Positions 43,343-53,142 of a stretch of 64,000 bases of DNA are shown here, one piece after another (position 1 is the stretch's first letter; every line of letters begins with the position of its first letter). The notes under the pieces are model-generated. The model searched no databases and was not told where the DNA came from. It worked only from the letters and a program-made list of their open reading frames with translations. The stretch is taken from contig JADJRD010000001.1 of the NCBI GenBank assembly GCA_016712405.1, positions 186,001 to 250,000 of the forward strand, read 5' to 3'. Both the position numbers and the translations under genes were made by a program. Origin of the DNA: Cellvibrio sp. GTDB lineage: Bacteria > Pseudomonadota > Gammaproteobacteria > Pseudomonadales > Cellvibrionaceae.

Positions 43343-46144
43343 ATGTCTGGAATATTGTCGAATGCTATTTCCGGTTTGCAAGCCAGTCAAACGGCGTTGC
43401 GAACAGCGGGACATAATATCTCCAATGCGAATACGGTTGGTTATAGTCGTCAACAAGTCGAATATGCAACCCGCCCTGAACAAAGAGTAGGTAATGCAGG
43501 TTTTATTGGTTCCGGTGTAACGGTTACAACAATTGAGCGAGTTGTGAATGAATTTGTGACGACTCAATTGCGATTGGATTCAGCGGCGTATAATCAGCTC
43601 AACACCTATAACAGCAATATTGGAAAAATTGACAAATTATTTTCCGATATTAACACGGGTTTAGCGGGTGGATTACAAAGCTTTTTTTCTTCTTTGCAAA
43701 ATGCAGCGGACGATCCTTCATCAATACCGGCACGACAGCTGATGGTCACTGAGGCGGATAGTTTAACCGTTAGATTCAATAATCTTTATAGCCGATTGAT
43801 TGATGTTGAAAAAGGTGTGCAATCAGAACTGAAAACCAATATTGAGCAAGTTGTTGCGGTAGCTAATTCCATTGCCAATCTTAATGATTCAATCGGTAAA
43901 AAAAATGCGTCAGCCTCAGCTGGCTCGCCAAATGATTTAATGGATCAGCGCGATGAAGCATTAAAAAAATTATCTGAACTTATTTCAGTGCGTTTGGTTG
44001 AAGATACCAATGGCAACATTAATGCTTTTATCGGAAACGGTGAGCCATTAGTGGTGGGTCCGCAAGTGAGTTCATTTGAAGTCACCAATGATGGACAGAT
44101 TCTTATTGATAATGGTCAAACTCGTTTCGATATTACCTCGCAAATTAAAGGCGGTAAGTTGGGTGGATTGGTTGACTTTCGTGAAACAGTTTTACGTCCG
44201 TCCATGAATAATTTAGGGCGATTGGCAATTGTATTTGCCGATCAATTTAATACTCAGCAAGCGCAAGGATTGGATCTCGATGGTGAATACGGTGCGCCGA
44301 TATTTTCTGATTATAATCAGGACGAGCTTGCATTTGATCGTGTTGTGCATGGCACAAATGTGCCGCCATTTGATCGTTTGATCAGTGTAACTATTGATGA
44401 TACCTCGGCACTGCAAGCATCTGATTATGAATTTTCAATATTGCCGAATACCAACAATTTTGTGATTAGACGAAAAGCAGACGACACAATAGTTGAGCAG
44501 GGCATGCTGTCGGGTGCATATCCTCGCGAAATTAGTTTTGAAGGTGTCACCTTACATTTGCACAGTGGCTCTTTTCAAGGTGGTGATACATTTACCTTAA
44601 CGCCGACGAGAATGGGTGCGCGTGATATTCAGAGTTTAATCGCGCGTGCAGAAGATTTTGCATTTGCCGTTCCGGTACGCGCTTTAGCAGTCAGTGAAAA
44701 TTCTGGTAACGGTGTGATTAGTCCTGGTCGCATTTTAAGTATGAATGATGTGAACGGCGATCGGTTGCCCATGTTTTCTGTTTCTGGGCAATTGAATCCG
44801 CCTTTGGTTATACGTTTCACCTCAGAAACTACTTACGATATTTTGGATAATACCGATCCTGCAAATCCTATTGATTTAATTCCTGCGGTTAGAGAACAAA
44901 CTTTTGTTCCCGGTGTTGATAATGAATTATTTTCCAGTGATAAAGGTGAAACTCGCGTAATAGGGCAGGGGCAACGATTGGGTTTGCCTGAGGGTCGTGT
45001 TTCAGTTGCGACGGATTCCTCGGTGAATGGATTTGTGCAAACCAATGGATATCCTGCCGAGCAATTTATGTTTAGTTTGCGTGATGCTGAAACTGGATCG
45101 ATAACAACCAAAAATATGGTTACACAAAGTGGAAACTCGGCAGCACAAACAGCAGCCTTGATGAACACAGTGAAAGGTGTGTCGGCCAATGCTTATACCA
45201 CGGCGGCCATTACCGACATTCAAATTGATCCGCTTGGATTTTCTTATCCATTACAAATTACTTTGAATGGCGAAAATTTAATTAAGCATGTAGGCAGTAG
45301 TTTGGGTGCGGAAGTGCCTGATCCCAACACCAATGAAGTAGCATTTAATAATTATTTGGCCAAGCGCATTAATGAAAATGAAAATTTAAATGCTTTGGGT
45401 ATTCGCGCGATCAGTGGGCACAATTCAATTACAGGTGCAGCTGAAGTGAAAATAGTTGCGTCTTCTGGTGTGGATTTGGAATTTCGTTTACAAGCCTATT
45501 CTTCGGTGCCTGCGTCACTTCCTATTCAGTTGATGAATAATTTTATTAGCATCAACGATGGTCAGGGTAATCCCAACGTGCGTTTAACGGGAATTGACGA
45601 TCCTGCTTCTATTCTTGAAGAACAAGATGCAGTAGTGGTGGGTGGGCGCATTGATGTCACTCTTGCTGCTGGTGTGAGTTTCACTACTGTACCTGGAAAT
45701 AGTCAATTATTTGGTGATAGCGCTAGCGCTGATTTTGCGCGTTCAAGTTATATTGGATTGCAAGCGAGTATCAACGGAAAACCCAAAGCGGGTGATAGAT
45801 TTGTCATTGATTTTAATAGTAATGCTAGCAACGACAATCGCAATGCCTTGGAAATGGTTGCATTGGAACAAAAGAAATCAATTGACAATGGCAGTGCGTC
45901 ATTCGATCAGGATTATGCTCGATTGGTTGAAGAGATTGGTACTAAAAGCAGCTTGTCAAAAATTAATACCGAAGCCAGTAAAAGTTTATTGGAACAGACG
46001 CAAGCACTGCGTGATAGTTATTCCGGTGTGAATTTGGATGAAGAAGCTGCGGATTTAATTCGCTTTGAACAAATGTATCAAGCTAATGCGCGAGTGATCA
46101 GTGTTGCGCGTGAATTGTTTGATACTTTATTACAATCCTTGTAA
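43343..46144 (+). CDS. flgK: Flagellar hook-associated protein 1 FlgK (long form)
   Basis: 933 residues, well over the roughly 550 of enteric FlgK. Conserved N-terminus SNAISGLQASQTALRTAGHNISNANTVGYSRQ and C-terminus NLDEEAADLIRFEQMYQANARVISVARELFDTLLQ. The middle carries repeated beta-rich segments of Asp/Thr/Val type. It forms the first hook-filament junction layer and is a FlgN client. It begins three bases after flgJ. No break is visible. Confidence 0.95.
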   Translation: MSGILSNAISGLQASQTALRTAGHNISNANTVGYSRQQVEYATRPEQRVGNAGFIGSGVTVTTIERVVNEFVTTQLRLDSAAYNQLNTYNSNIGKIDKLFSDINTGLAGGLQSFFSSLQNAADDPSSIPARQLMVTEADSLTVRFNNLYSRLIDVEKGVQSELKTNIEQVVAVANSIANLNDSIGKKNASASAGSPNDLMDQRDEALKKLSELISVRLVEDTNGNINAFIGNGEPLVVGPQVSSFEVTNDGQILIDNGQTRFDITSQIKGGKLGGLVDFRETVLRPSMNNLGRLAIVFADQFNTQQAQGLDLDGEYGAPIFSDYNQDELAFDRVVHGTNVPPFDRLISVTIDDTSALQASDYEFSILPNTNNFVIRRKADDTIVEQGMLSGAYPREISFEGVTLHLHSGSFQGGDTFTLTPTRMGARDIQSLIARAEDFAFAVPVRALAVSENSGNGVISPGRILSMNDVNGDRLPMFSVSGQLNPPLVIRFTSETTYDILDNTDPANPIDLIPAVREQTFVPGVDNELFSSDKGETRVIGQGQRLGLPEGRVSVATDSSVNGFVQTNGYPAEQFMFSLRDAETGSITTKNMVTQSGNSAAQTAALMNTVKGVSANAYTTAAITDIQIDPLGFSYPLQITLNGENLIKHVGSSLGAEVPDPNTNEVAFNNYLAKRINENENLNALGIRAISGHNSITGAAEVKIVASSGVDLEFRLQAYSSVPASLPIQLMNNFISINDGQGNPNVRLTGIDDPASILEEQDAVVVGGRIDVTLAAGVSFTTVPGNSQLFGDSASADFARSSYIGLQASINGKPKAGDRFVIDFNSNASNDNRNALEMVALEQKKSIDNGSASFDQDYARLVEEIGTKSSLSKINTEASKSLLEQTQALRDSYSGVNLDEEAADLIRFEQMYQANARVISVARELFDTLLQSL

Positions 46145-46164
46145 CGGAAATCGAGGTCATTACC

Positions 46165-48102
46165 ATGCGTGTTTCCACTAATCAAATTTACAGTATCGTC
46201 AATATTGGGATGTCCAATGCACAGACATCGATTAATAAAACACAAGAGCAAATGTCAACGGGTAAGCGTGTGTTGTCACCGGCCGATGACCCTGTTGCTG
46301 CAACAACTATTTTGCAATTGAATTCAGAGTTGAGTCGCGTACAACAGTACACAAAAAATATTGATTCTGGTTCTAATTCATTAAATCTGGAAGAAACGGC
46401 CTTGCAATCGGTGGTTAATTTAATTCAACGGATGCAAGAGTTGGCCGTGCAAGCAGGAAACACGGCAGTATTAAGTCGAAGTGATTATCAAGCGCTAGCA
46501 TCAGAAGTAGAGAGCCGAACTCAAGAATTACTCAATATACAAAACACTCGAAATTCATCCGGGCAATATATTTTTTCAGGGTATCAAGGTTCTACACAAT
46601 CATTTGTGGATTTAGGTGGTGGAAATTTTAAATATCAAGGTGATGATGGGCAATTACGTGTTCAAGCGTCATCGACAGTCAGTGTTGGCGTGAGTGATTC
46701 CGGAAAACGAATTTTTGTTGATGTGCCCAGTGGCAATAATACGATTACTTCTTCAGCGAATTCGACTAATCAATCACAACCTGCTGCATTTATTTCGGCA
46801 GGAGATGTAGTAGACCAAGCGGCATTTGATGAATTTTATCCAGAAAGTATGGTCATTAAATTTAATGCGGTAAGTGATGTGGTGCCGCCATCACCGAATT
46901 ACACCATTACTGAAAAATCTACCGGAAAAATAATTGCGGATCGGCAGGTGTATATTTCAGGTCAAGATATTGTAGCAAATGGTGTGAGCTTTCAAATTTA
47001 TGGGTCGCCTTATCCTGGTGTTGCATCTGTGCCATCCAATCTACCCTTTAATTTTACAGCGAGTAATTTTTCTGTTGTGGGTTCAGCAGTTAATGTGAGT
47101 GTCGGTGGTGTTACCGAAACACTGGTGTTGGATCAAAACATTACCAGTGTTGCCGAGATGATTACGGCTTTAGGTGGCGATTTAATTTATCCCAATGCAA
47201 ATCCACTTTCATTAACGGCATCTGCACAAGCAAATAAACAAAAGTTGGATAATTTAGGTGTAAGTTTATCGGCAAATGGATTTTCCAATTTGCGAGGATT
47301 ACCCGTGAGTGTGAGTAACGGTACAGCTGCAACCGATACACTCTTGAGTTTTAATACACAATCGGGTGGTTCAGCAGCAGCTATTCGTTTAGTGAATTCA
47401 GGTGCGTCGTATAATTTTTCGTTACCCACACAGAGTCGTACCTTGGAAATTTCCGTCGGTAGTAATACCCAAACACTGACGCTCAATCAAAATGTAACCA
47501 ATATGGCTTCTTTAGTCTCGGCATTGACTGCGGGTGCAAATGCGACAGCGCTGGCATCATTAGGATTGGTTGTAAGCAGTAGCGGAATTATTTCCTCGGC
47601 ATCTAATTTGCCAATTCAAATCAGTTCAGGATCTGTTGAGTTGTCCTCAGTAATGGGAATTGAAACACAAGGCAACGGAACTGAATCTGCGCAGGGTCAA
47701 TTGGCTGTTTCAGGTGATAGTTTTTTTGTAGATTCCACTAACAAACAGGGAATTTTAACGACTTTATCTCGGTTTAGTATGGCGATGAGAGAAGTCGAAA
47801 ATACTTCAGAAAGTAAAGCCCAGCTGACTAAAGTATTAAATAACGTGTTGAAAAACCTGGATAACGCGATTTCTTCTATAGCCTCTGTTCAAGGTGATGT
47901 TGGTGCAAGGCTTAATACACTCGATGCTTCGCGTGATTTGAATTTGGACATAGAGGTTTACAGCAAAAAAGTCTTAAGTGAAATTGAATCCTTGGACTAT
48001 GCTGAAGCCTCCACACGCTTATCCATGCAGTCCCTGGTATTAAGTGCAACGCAACAAAGCTTTGTAAAAATCAGTCAGCTTAGTTTATTCAGTTATTTGT
48101 AA
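46165..48102 (+). CDS. flgL: Flagellar hook-associated protein 3 FlgL (long form)
   Basis: 645 residues, longer than the usual 300-420. N-terminus MRVSTNQIYSIVNIGMSNAQTSINKTQEQMSTGKRVLSPADDPVAA and a flagellin-like C-terminus (GDVGARLNTLDASRDLNLD ... LDYAEASTRLSMQ). The central region (about 190-520) is rich in Ser, Asn and Val and resembles repeated flagellin-type modules. It makes the second junction layer before the filament. It is the last gene of the rod-hook cluster. Confidence 0.94.
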   Translation: MRVSTNQIYSIVNIGMSNAQTSINKTQEQMSTGKRVLSPADDPVAATTILQLNSELSRVQQYTKNIDSGSNSLNLEETALQSVVNLIQRMQELAVQAGNTAVLSRSDYQALASEVESRTQELLNIQNTRNSSGQYIFSGYQGSTQSFVDLGGGNFKYQGDDGQLRVQASSTVSVGVSDSGKRIFVDVPSGNNTITSSANSTNQSQPAAFISAGDVVDQAAFDEFYPESMVIKFNAVSDVVPPSPNYTITEKSTGKIIADRQVYISGQDIVANGVSFQIYGSPYPGVASVPSNLPFNFTASNFSVVGSAVNVSVGGVTETLVLDQNITSVAEMITALGGDLIYPNANPLSLTASAQANKQKLDNLGVSLSANGFSNLRGLPVSVSNGTAATDTLLSFNTQSGGSAAAIRLVNSGASYNFSLPTQSRTLEISVGSNTQTLTLNQNVTNMASLVSALTAGANATALASLGLVVSSSGIISSASNLPIQISSGSVELSSVMGIETQGNGTESAQGQLAVSGDSFFVDSTNKQGILTTLSRFSMAMREVENTSESKAQLTKVLNNVLKNLDNAISSIASVQGDVGARLNTLDASRDLNLDIEVYSKKVLSEIESLDYAEASTRLSMQSLVLSATQQSFVKISQLSLFSYL

Positions 48103-48223
48103 TGGGTTACCAATTCCCTAATACTGTTGCGGTGGATACTTATGTCATGTGTATTGATAGAGTAAGAAAAATCAGGTTGTCTTACTATTTAATATAAGTA
48201 TTGAAATATTCGGAGTCGTTACC

Positions 48224-48547
48224 ATGAGCCCATCTTTACTCGCGCCGATTAATACCTTAGTCGAACAGTCACAACATTTATTGAACCTTGCGCGTGCGCA
48301 GGACTGGCAAGCGTTTGAAGTCTTAATTCAGCAGCGACAAGCGGCGATGAACGTATTAGTAGATGCAGATTATTTAGAAGCCATTACTAAAGCGGGTTTA
48401 GATGCCGAAGTGAAACAAATGGTGAAAGATATTAAAACCATGCACCAACAGTTAACTGAGTTGGCGAGTCGTCGACAAGATGAAATTGCGTCAGAAATTC
48501 GCCAGTCCAATCGCGTTGAGAAAGCGATTGATGCCTATGGGCAGTAA
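48224..48547 (+). CDS. FliT-like flagellar export chaperone
   Basis: 107 residues, entirely helical, with Gln- and Ala-rich amphipathic segments (NTLVEQSQHLLNLARAQDWQAFEVLIQQRQ) typical of FliT-type chaperones. FliT binds FliD, which is not encoded in the window. The location between flgL and flagellin and the size support the call, but short helical proteins are hard to tell apart. The ATG has GGAG upstream. Confidence 0.6.
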   Translation: MSPSLLAPINTLVEQSQHLLNLARAQDWQAFEVLIQQRQAAMNVLVDADYLEAITKAGLDAEVKQMVKDIKTMHQQLTELASRRQDEIASEIRQSNRVEKAIDAYGQ

Positions 48548-48636
48548 TTTGACGGTAACGATTTTTGTTATAACTAAATATTTCTATTTTGTTTTTTATT
48601 GCGTTAAATTGATTTAATCCTTTCATAAAAACTTTC

Positions 48637-48663
48637 TCAAGCTCCTGCAAGTTCTGACGATAA
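48637..48663 (+). promoter_or_regulatory. Sigma-28 promoter of flagellin 1
   Basis: TCAA (48637-48640), a 15-base spacer and GACGATAA (48656-48663) match the FliA consensus TAAA-N15-GCCGATAA with one mismatch in each box. The spacing equals that of the flgM promoter. It lies about 90 bases before the start codon. Confidence 0.7.
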
Positions 48664-48753
48664 CCTAGTCAGAAGATCTGAAATCAGTCTCAGGCTCTTC
48701 CTAAAACGACTGTTGCGCTCAGCGCAATTTGATTTCACAGCAGGAGAACTATC

Positions 48754-50484
48754 ATGGCTTTAGTTATTAACACAAACGTGGCTTCATTAAACGCGCAACG
48801 TCAATTGAATGGTTCAGGCATGGCTCTTGATCGTGCTACTGAGCGTTTATCATCAGGTCAACGCGTAAACTCAGCAAAAGACGACGCCGCCGGTTTGGCG
48901 ATCTCTAATCGAATGACCTCTCAAGTTCGTGGTTTGGACCAAGCAGTTCGAAACGCTAACGACGGGGTGTCATTAATTCAAACCGCAGAAGGTGCGTTAC
49001 AAGAATCCACCAATATTTTGCAACGTATGCGTGAACTGGCCGTGCAATCATCAAACGGAATTTATAATGATGCAGACCGCAGTACATTGAACGCAGAATC
49101 CAAGCAATTAAAAGCTGAACTTGATCGTATTGCCAGCTCAACATCATTTAATGGTCAGAATTTGTTAGATGGCACTTTGGGTACCACAAAATTACAAGTG
49201 GGCGCTTTCAGCGGTCAAACAATGGATCTGTCTGTAGGTAATTTTAAAACTGGCTCTATGGGTGGCAGTTCAGCTGATATAGTCGGAGCAGCCAGTACAG
49301 GTATTGTCGCTGCTTTAACAACAATGGTTGCTGCATTCTGGACAATCAATGACAAGGCAATTGGTACATTGGCTGGCGGTACAACATTGAATGACAAATT
49401 GAAACTTCTCAATGCAGATGCCAATACAGTGGGTGTAAATGCTTCTACATTAGTAGAAAAAACAGCGGATAACGTAGGTACAGGTATTCTGGTTGCCGGT
49501 ACAGACACATTTACCATTACCACCGTTGACGGTGATGGCAATACACAGTCAGACGTAATTACTGGCACCAGCAGCATGCAGGATTTAGTTAACAAAATTA
49601 ACGAGAATACCGCAGTAACCGCAAAATTAAATACTGATGGTAAATTAGTTTTGTCGAAAGAAGGTGCGGTATCTATAGCAACAGTAGATAACACCACTAA
49701 CGATGGTTCGAGCGGTATCACTGACGCAACTTTCCAAGCGCGTTTGGTACTCACTGATACTAGTTCCGAGAAAAACGGTGTAAAAGTTGAACGTGGTGGT
49801 TCTGGTACTGCCGCCGCCGAAGCGGCTTTAGGTATCAACGTTAGCGATGACAATGGCAACATACAAAGCGCAACTGTTGGCGGCGCGGCGGCTACCATGA
49901 ACGAAGGTGATTTAATCATCAATGGTGTTGCGATTAAGTCAATTACACTGGTTGCTACTGCTGCAACTAACGCAACAGAAATTATTAAGAAGTTAAATGA
50001 ACAATCTGCTGAAACGGGTGTTGTGGCATTTGCCGGTACTGAAACAAGCGGTGTTGCTTTACGCTCAGTATCGGGTGGGGAGATTTCAATTAAAGCGGGT
50101 GCAGGTACTACAGCTGCGTTGATTCTTGCAAGAACAGGTTTTAAAGAACGTAATGCGGCGGAAGGTACAGGTTCGGTAGCAGGTGTAGATATTTCAACAT
50201 TGGCCGGTGCACAAAAAGCGATTGGTGTTATCGACAAGGCAATTGACCAGGTGAGTAGCCAACGTGCGGATCTCGGTGCGATTAACAACCGTCTCGATTT
50301 CACCGTTGCCAACTTGTCAAACATCTCAGAGAAAACAACAGCAGCTCGTTCACGTATCGTCGATGCTGACTTTGCTGTAGAGACTGCAAACCTGAGTCGT
50401 TCACAAGTGTTACAACAAGCTTCAACCGCTATGTTGGCGCAAGCGAATGCCAGAGCTCAAAACGTTCTCTCCTTGTTGAGATAA
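48754..50484 (+). CDS. fliC: Flagellin 1
   Basis: 576 residues. Conserved D0/D1 N-terminus ALVINTNVASLNAQRQLNGSG and SGQRVNSAKDDAAGLAISNRM; C-terminus ISEKTTAARSRIVDADFAVETANLSRSQVLQQAS and ending QNVLSLLR. The central surface domain (about 180-480) is Thr/Ala/Gly-rich and repetitive, making it longer than typical 280-residue polar flagellins. It polymerises into the filament. It is driven by a sigma-28 promoter and followed by a hairpin. Confidence 0.95.
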   Translation: MALVINTNVASLNAQRQLNGSGMALDRATERLSSGQRVNSAKDDAAGLAISNRMTSQVRGLDQAVRNANDGVSLIQTAEGALQESTNILQRMRELAVQSSNGIYNDADRSTLNAESKQLKAELDRIASSTSFNGQNLLDGTLGTTKLQVGAFSGQTMDLSVGNFKTGSMGGSSADIVGAASTGIVAALTTMVAAFWTINDKAIGTLAGGTTLNDKLKLLNADANTVGVNASTLVEKTADNVGTGILVAGTDTFTITTVDGDGNTQSDVITGTSSMQDLVNKINENTAVTAKLNTDGKLVLSKEGAVSIATVDNTTNDGSSGITDATFQARLVLTDTSSEKNGVKVERGGSGTAAAEAALGINVSDDNGNIQSATVGGAAATMNEGDLIINGVAIKSITLVATAATNATEIIKKLNEQSAETGVVAFAGTETSGVALRSVSGGEISIKAGAGTTAALILARTGFKERNAAEGTGSVAGVDISTLAGAQKAIGVIDKAIDQVSSQRADLGAINNRLDFTVANLSNISEKTTAARSRIVDADFAVETANLSRSQVLQQASTAMLAQANARAQNVLSLLR

Positions 50485-50496
50485 GTGAGAGTAGCA

Positions 50497-50520
50497 CCCG
50501 CCAGGTAAACACCTGGCGGG
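50497..50520 (+). terminator. Hairpin after flagellin 1
   Basis: CCCGCCAGGT-AAAC-ACCTGGCGGG is a perfect 10-bp stem followed by only CGTTT. With no long T tract it may stabilise the flagellin mRNA end or attenuate read-through into flaG. Confidence 0.65.
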
Positions 50521-50542
50521 CGTTTAGCAAGAGGGCTTGATT

Positions 50543-50935
50543 ATGAATGGTGTAACAAAACCCACAACGGTATCACCGGTACAGCTTAAGCCTGTAGCGG
50601 TGGTTGTCACATCAACGGTGGAAAAGGGTCAAAAAACCGGCAATGAATTGCCTGCACCAATAGAAGCGGCAAAAAATCACAGTGTCAGCGTCAAAGATTT
50701 GCAGGCTGTGCAAGAGAAAGTTCAAGCGGCGGTTGCGCAAATGAATGAATTTATTCAATCCACGCAACGCGATTTGCACTTTTCTTACGATGCTGAGTCA
50801 GGCAATACCATTGTGAAAGTTATCGATCGCAATACCCAAGAAGTAATCCGTCAAATTCCGGATCAAATCTTCTTGAAAATAGCAGAAGCACTGGATTCGC
50901 AAGCGCCTTTGAGTTTGTTTAATGCTAGTGTATAA
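50543..50935 (+). CDS. flaG: FlaG family protein
   Basis: About 130 residues from ATG 50543. The variable N-terminus is followed by the FlaG domain (about 50-128): MNEFIQSTQRDLHFSYDAESGNTIVKVIDRNTQEVIRQIPDQIFLKIAEAL. FlaG is linked to control of filament length in polar flagella. It lies between the two flagellin genes and before a strong terminator. Confidence 0.92.
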   Translation: MNGVTKPTTVSPVQLKPVAVVVTSTVEKGQKTGNELPAPIEAAKNHSVSVKDLQAVQEKVQAAVAQMNEFIQSTQRDLHFSYDAESGNTIVKVIDRNTQEVIRQIPDQIFLKIAEALDSQAPLSLFNASV

Positions 50936-51006
50936 CTGCTTGTAGATCAGTAAGTTAGCTAATTGGTGTGACATTTTTTTGAGGTAATTTCGTAAATAGC
51001 TCTATT

Positions 51007-51039
51007 AAAGGCGAATGATGAAAATCATTCGCCTTTTTT
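51007..51039 (+). terminator. Rho-independent terminator after flaG
   Basis: AAAGGCGAATGAT-GAAA-ATCATTCGCCTTT forms a 13-bp perfect stem with a GAAA tetraloop followed by T-rich sequence. It separates flaG from flagellin 2. Confidence 0.9.
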
Positions 51040-51144
51040 ATTTTATTTATTATTATTTTTCGCAATTTTCTCGAAATATTTTCGATTAATTTTTAATAAT
51101 TTTATTGAAAACTTGATGATCCTTTTGGTGCGCTAAAAAAATTT

Positions 51145-51158
51145 GGCATAGCTTGTGC
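51145..51158 (+). promoter_or_regulatory. Sigma-54 promoter of flagellin 2
   Basis: TTTGGCATAGCTTGTGCAAA has GG (51145-51146) and GC (51157-51158) ten bases apart with A/T flanks, an RpoN-type site about 150 bases before the start codon. The rest of the 375-base gap (50936-51310) holds a terminator and a weak imperfect repeat (GTCGAACAAGTGAC), and no gene. Confidence 0.75.
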
Positions 51159-51310
51159 AAAAGTGTCTTTAGGCAACCCCGTATCGAAACCCTGTCGAAC
51201 AAGTGACATTTCGTACAAGTCTTGCCGAAGGGGTTCAGTTGTTTGAAACCTTAATTATGACTTGCCACAGCGAATGCACTGTGAATAGGAACAGCCATTA
51301 GGAGATCATC

Positions 51311-53038
51311 ATGCCATTAGTCATTAACACCAACGTGGCCGCAATAAATTCTCAACGACAGCTGATGAATTCTGGCGGCGCTTTAGATAAAGCTATGGAG
51401 CGTTTGTCATCAGGACAACGTATTAACTCTGCGAAAGACGATGCAGCCGGCCTTGCGATTTCCAATCGCATGACCTCGCAAATTCGAGGCTTGGATCAAG
51501 CGATAAGAAATGCCAACGATGGTATTTCAATGATTCAAACTGCAGAAGGTGCAATGCAGGAAGTTACAAATATTTTGCAACGTATGCGTGAGCTTTCCAT
51601 TCAATCTGCAAACGGAATTTATGCAGATGCAGATAGATCAACACTTGACGCAGAAGTGCAACAACTAAAATTGGAATTGGATCGTATTGCGGATTCAACC
51701 TCGTTCAACGGCCAAATATTGTTAGACGGCAGTATTGGTAATACCAAACTGCAAGTCGGTAGTTTGGCGAATCAAACAATTGACATCAGTATCGGCTCGT
51801 TTAATACATCTTCGTTAGGTGGTTTGTCTGGCGACATTGTAGGCGAAGCCACAACAGGCCTTGCTGCGCTGAACTTGTTAACAGCTGGTGACTTGATTAT
51901 TAATGACACCAGTATTGGTGCTTTGACAACTGGAACTACGCTTAACAATACGCTTGCTTTGGTTAATGCGAGCCTTGATGGTAAAGGTGCCTTGGCTTCT
52001 GCAACGGTTGAGGTAAGTGGAACAAGTACAGGAAGCGGAGTTTTAGTTCCCGGCACTAGCAGCCTCACATTGGCGGTTGTTGATGGTGACAACAACTCAC
52101 AATCCTACGTAATTACCGGTACCAATAGTTTGAAAGAGCTGGTTGCCAAAATAAATGAAGAGACCGGTGTTGATGCAAAAATAAATGATCAGGGCAGATT
52201 GGTCTTGAATAGGGAAGGTGCGCTATCGATTACAGTTACAGACAGCTCGAGCAATAACGAAGCCTCTGGACTTGCTGATGGAGCAGTAAATTTTTCTTTG
52301 GTTTTATCTGATACCAGTGTTGATAAGCGTGGTGTTAAGGTTGAGGCAGGAACCATCACGGCCGCTGAAATTCTTGCGCTCGGTATTGATATGCAAGATG
52401 ACAATCGCAATTTGCAAGGCGCTACTGTTGCAGCAGCAGCGAGTGTCATTAACAAAGGCGATTTGATTATTAATGGTGTAGAAATAGATGCGATCACCTT
52501 GCCGGGTGCAACGGCAGCAGCGAATCTAACTGAGTTGGTTAAGAAAATTAATGAGCAATCCGATGCGACAGGCGTCGTCGCTTTTGCTGGAACTGGCACA
52601 AGTAATCTTGGGTTGCGGTCAGTTACTGGTGAGGAAATATCGATTAAGTATAGTGACTCAGCCGTGGCTGCAACAGTTGCAGGGCAAACTGGGTTGCAAG
52701 AACGAAATGCAACAGAAGGTGGTGGCTCGGTTACCAGTGTTGACATATCTACTGCTGACGGTGCGCAAAAAGCAATTGCAATATTGGATCGGGCTATTGA
52801 TCAGGTCAATGCTACGCGTGCAGGGTTAGGTGCGGCCAACAATCGTTTGGAATTTACCATTAATAATTTGGCAAACGTATCAGAAAAAACAGCGGCATCA
52901 CGTTCGCGTATTACCGACGCAGACTTCGCTGCTGAAACTGCTGCATTAAGTCGCGCACAAGTATTGCAACAAGCTGCAACCGCAATGTTGGCGCAAGCGA
53001 ATGCAAGACCAGAACAAGTATTGTCTTTGTTAAGATAA
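51311..53038 (+). CDS. Flagellin 2
   Basis: 575 residues, closely similar to flagellin 1 at both ends (PLVINTNVAAINSQRQLMNSG; SGQRINSAKDDAAGLAISNRM; ending EQVLSLLR) and sharing the same central domain layout with many changes. Near the C-terminus it has ARPEQVLSLLR where flagellin 1 has ARAQNVLSLLR. It is a paralogue from tandem duplication, separately controlled by a sigma-54-like promoter and a distinct terminator. Confidence 0.95.
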   Translation: MPLVINTNVAAINSQRQLMNSGGALDKAMERLSSGQRINSAKDDAAGLAISNRMTSQIRGLDQAIRNANDGISMIQTAEGAMQEVTNILQRMRELSIQSANGIYADADRSTLDAEVQQLKLELDRIADSTSFNGQILLDGSIGNTKLQVGSLANQTIDISIGSFNTSSLGGLSGDIVGEATTGLAALNLLTAGDLIINDTSIGALTTGTTLNNTLALVNASLDGKGALASATVEVSGTSTGSGVLVPGTSSLTLAVVDGDNNSQSYVITGTNSLKELVAKINEETGVDAKINDQGRLVLNREGALSITVTDSSSNNEASGLADGAVNFSLVLSDTSVDKRGVKVEAGTITAAEILALGIDMQDDNRNLQGATVAAAASVINKGDLIINGVEIDAITLPGATAAANLTELVKKINEQSDATGVVAFAGTGTSNLGLRSVTGEEISIKYSDSAVAATVAGQTGLQERNATEGGGSVTSVDISTADGAQKAIAILDRAIDQVNATRAGLGAANNRLEFTINNLANVSEKTAASRSRITDADFAAETAALSRAQVLQQAATAMLAQANARPEQVLSLLR

Positions 53039-53072
53039 GTTTTAGTAGTAGCAGATGATCAGGGATGAGTGA

Positions 53073-53096
53073 GCCGCGCATTGCGCGGCTTTTTTA
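53073..53096 (+). terminator. Rho-independent terminator after flagellin 2
   Basis: GCCGCGC-ATT-GCGCGGC followed by six T residues, 35 bases after the stop codon. Confidence 0.92.
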
Positions 53097-53142
53097 TGTG
53101 GATAAAAAAATCTATACAGATTAATGGTTCTACCTTTTATTT

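Noticed and set aside
49215..50324. 369-residue antisense ORF across flagellin 1
   Set aside because: It is the reverse-frame shadow of the repetitive Thr/Ala-rich flagellin centre, has low-complexity Val/Pro/Ser content and no ribosome binding site. The antisense ORFs at 52189-52746 and 51772-52095 in flagellin 2 are the same effect.
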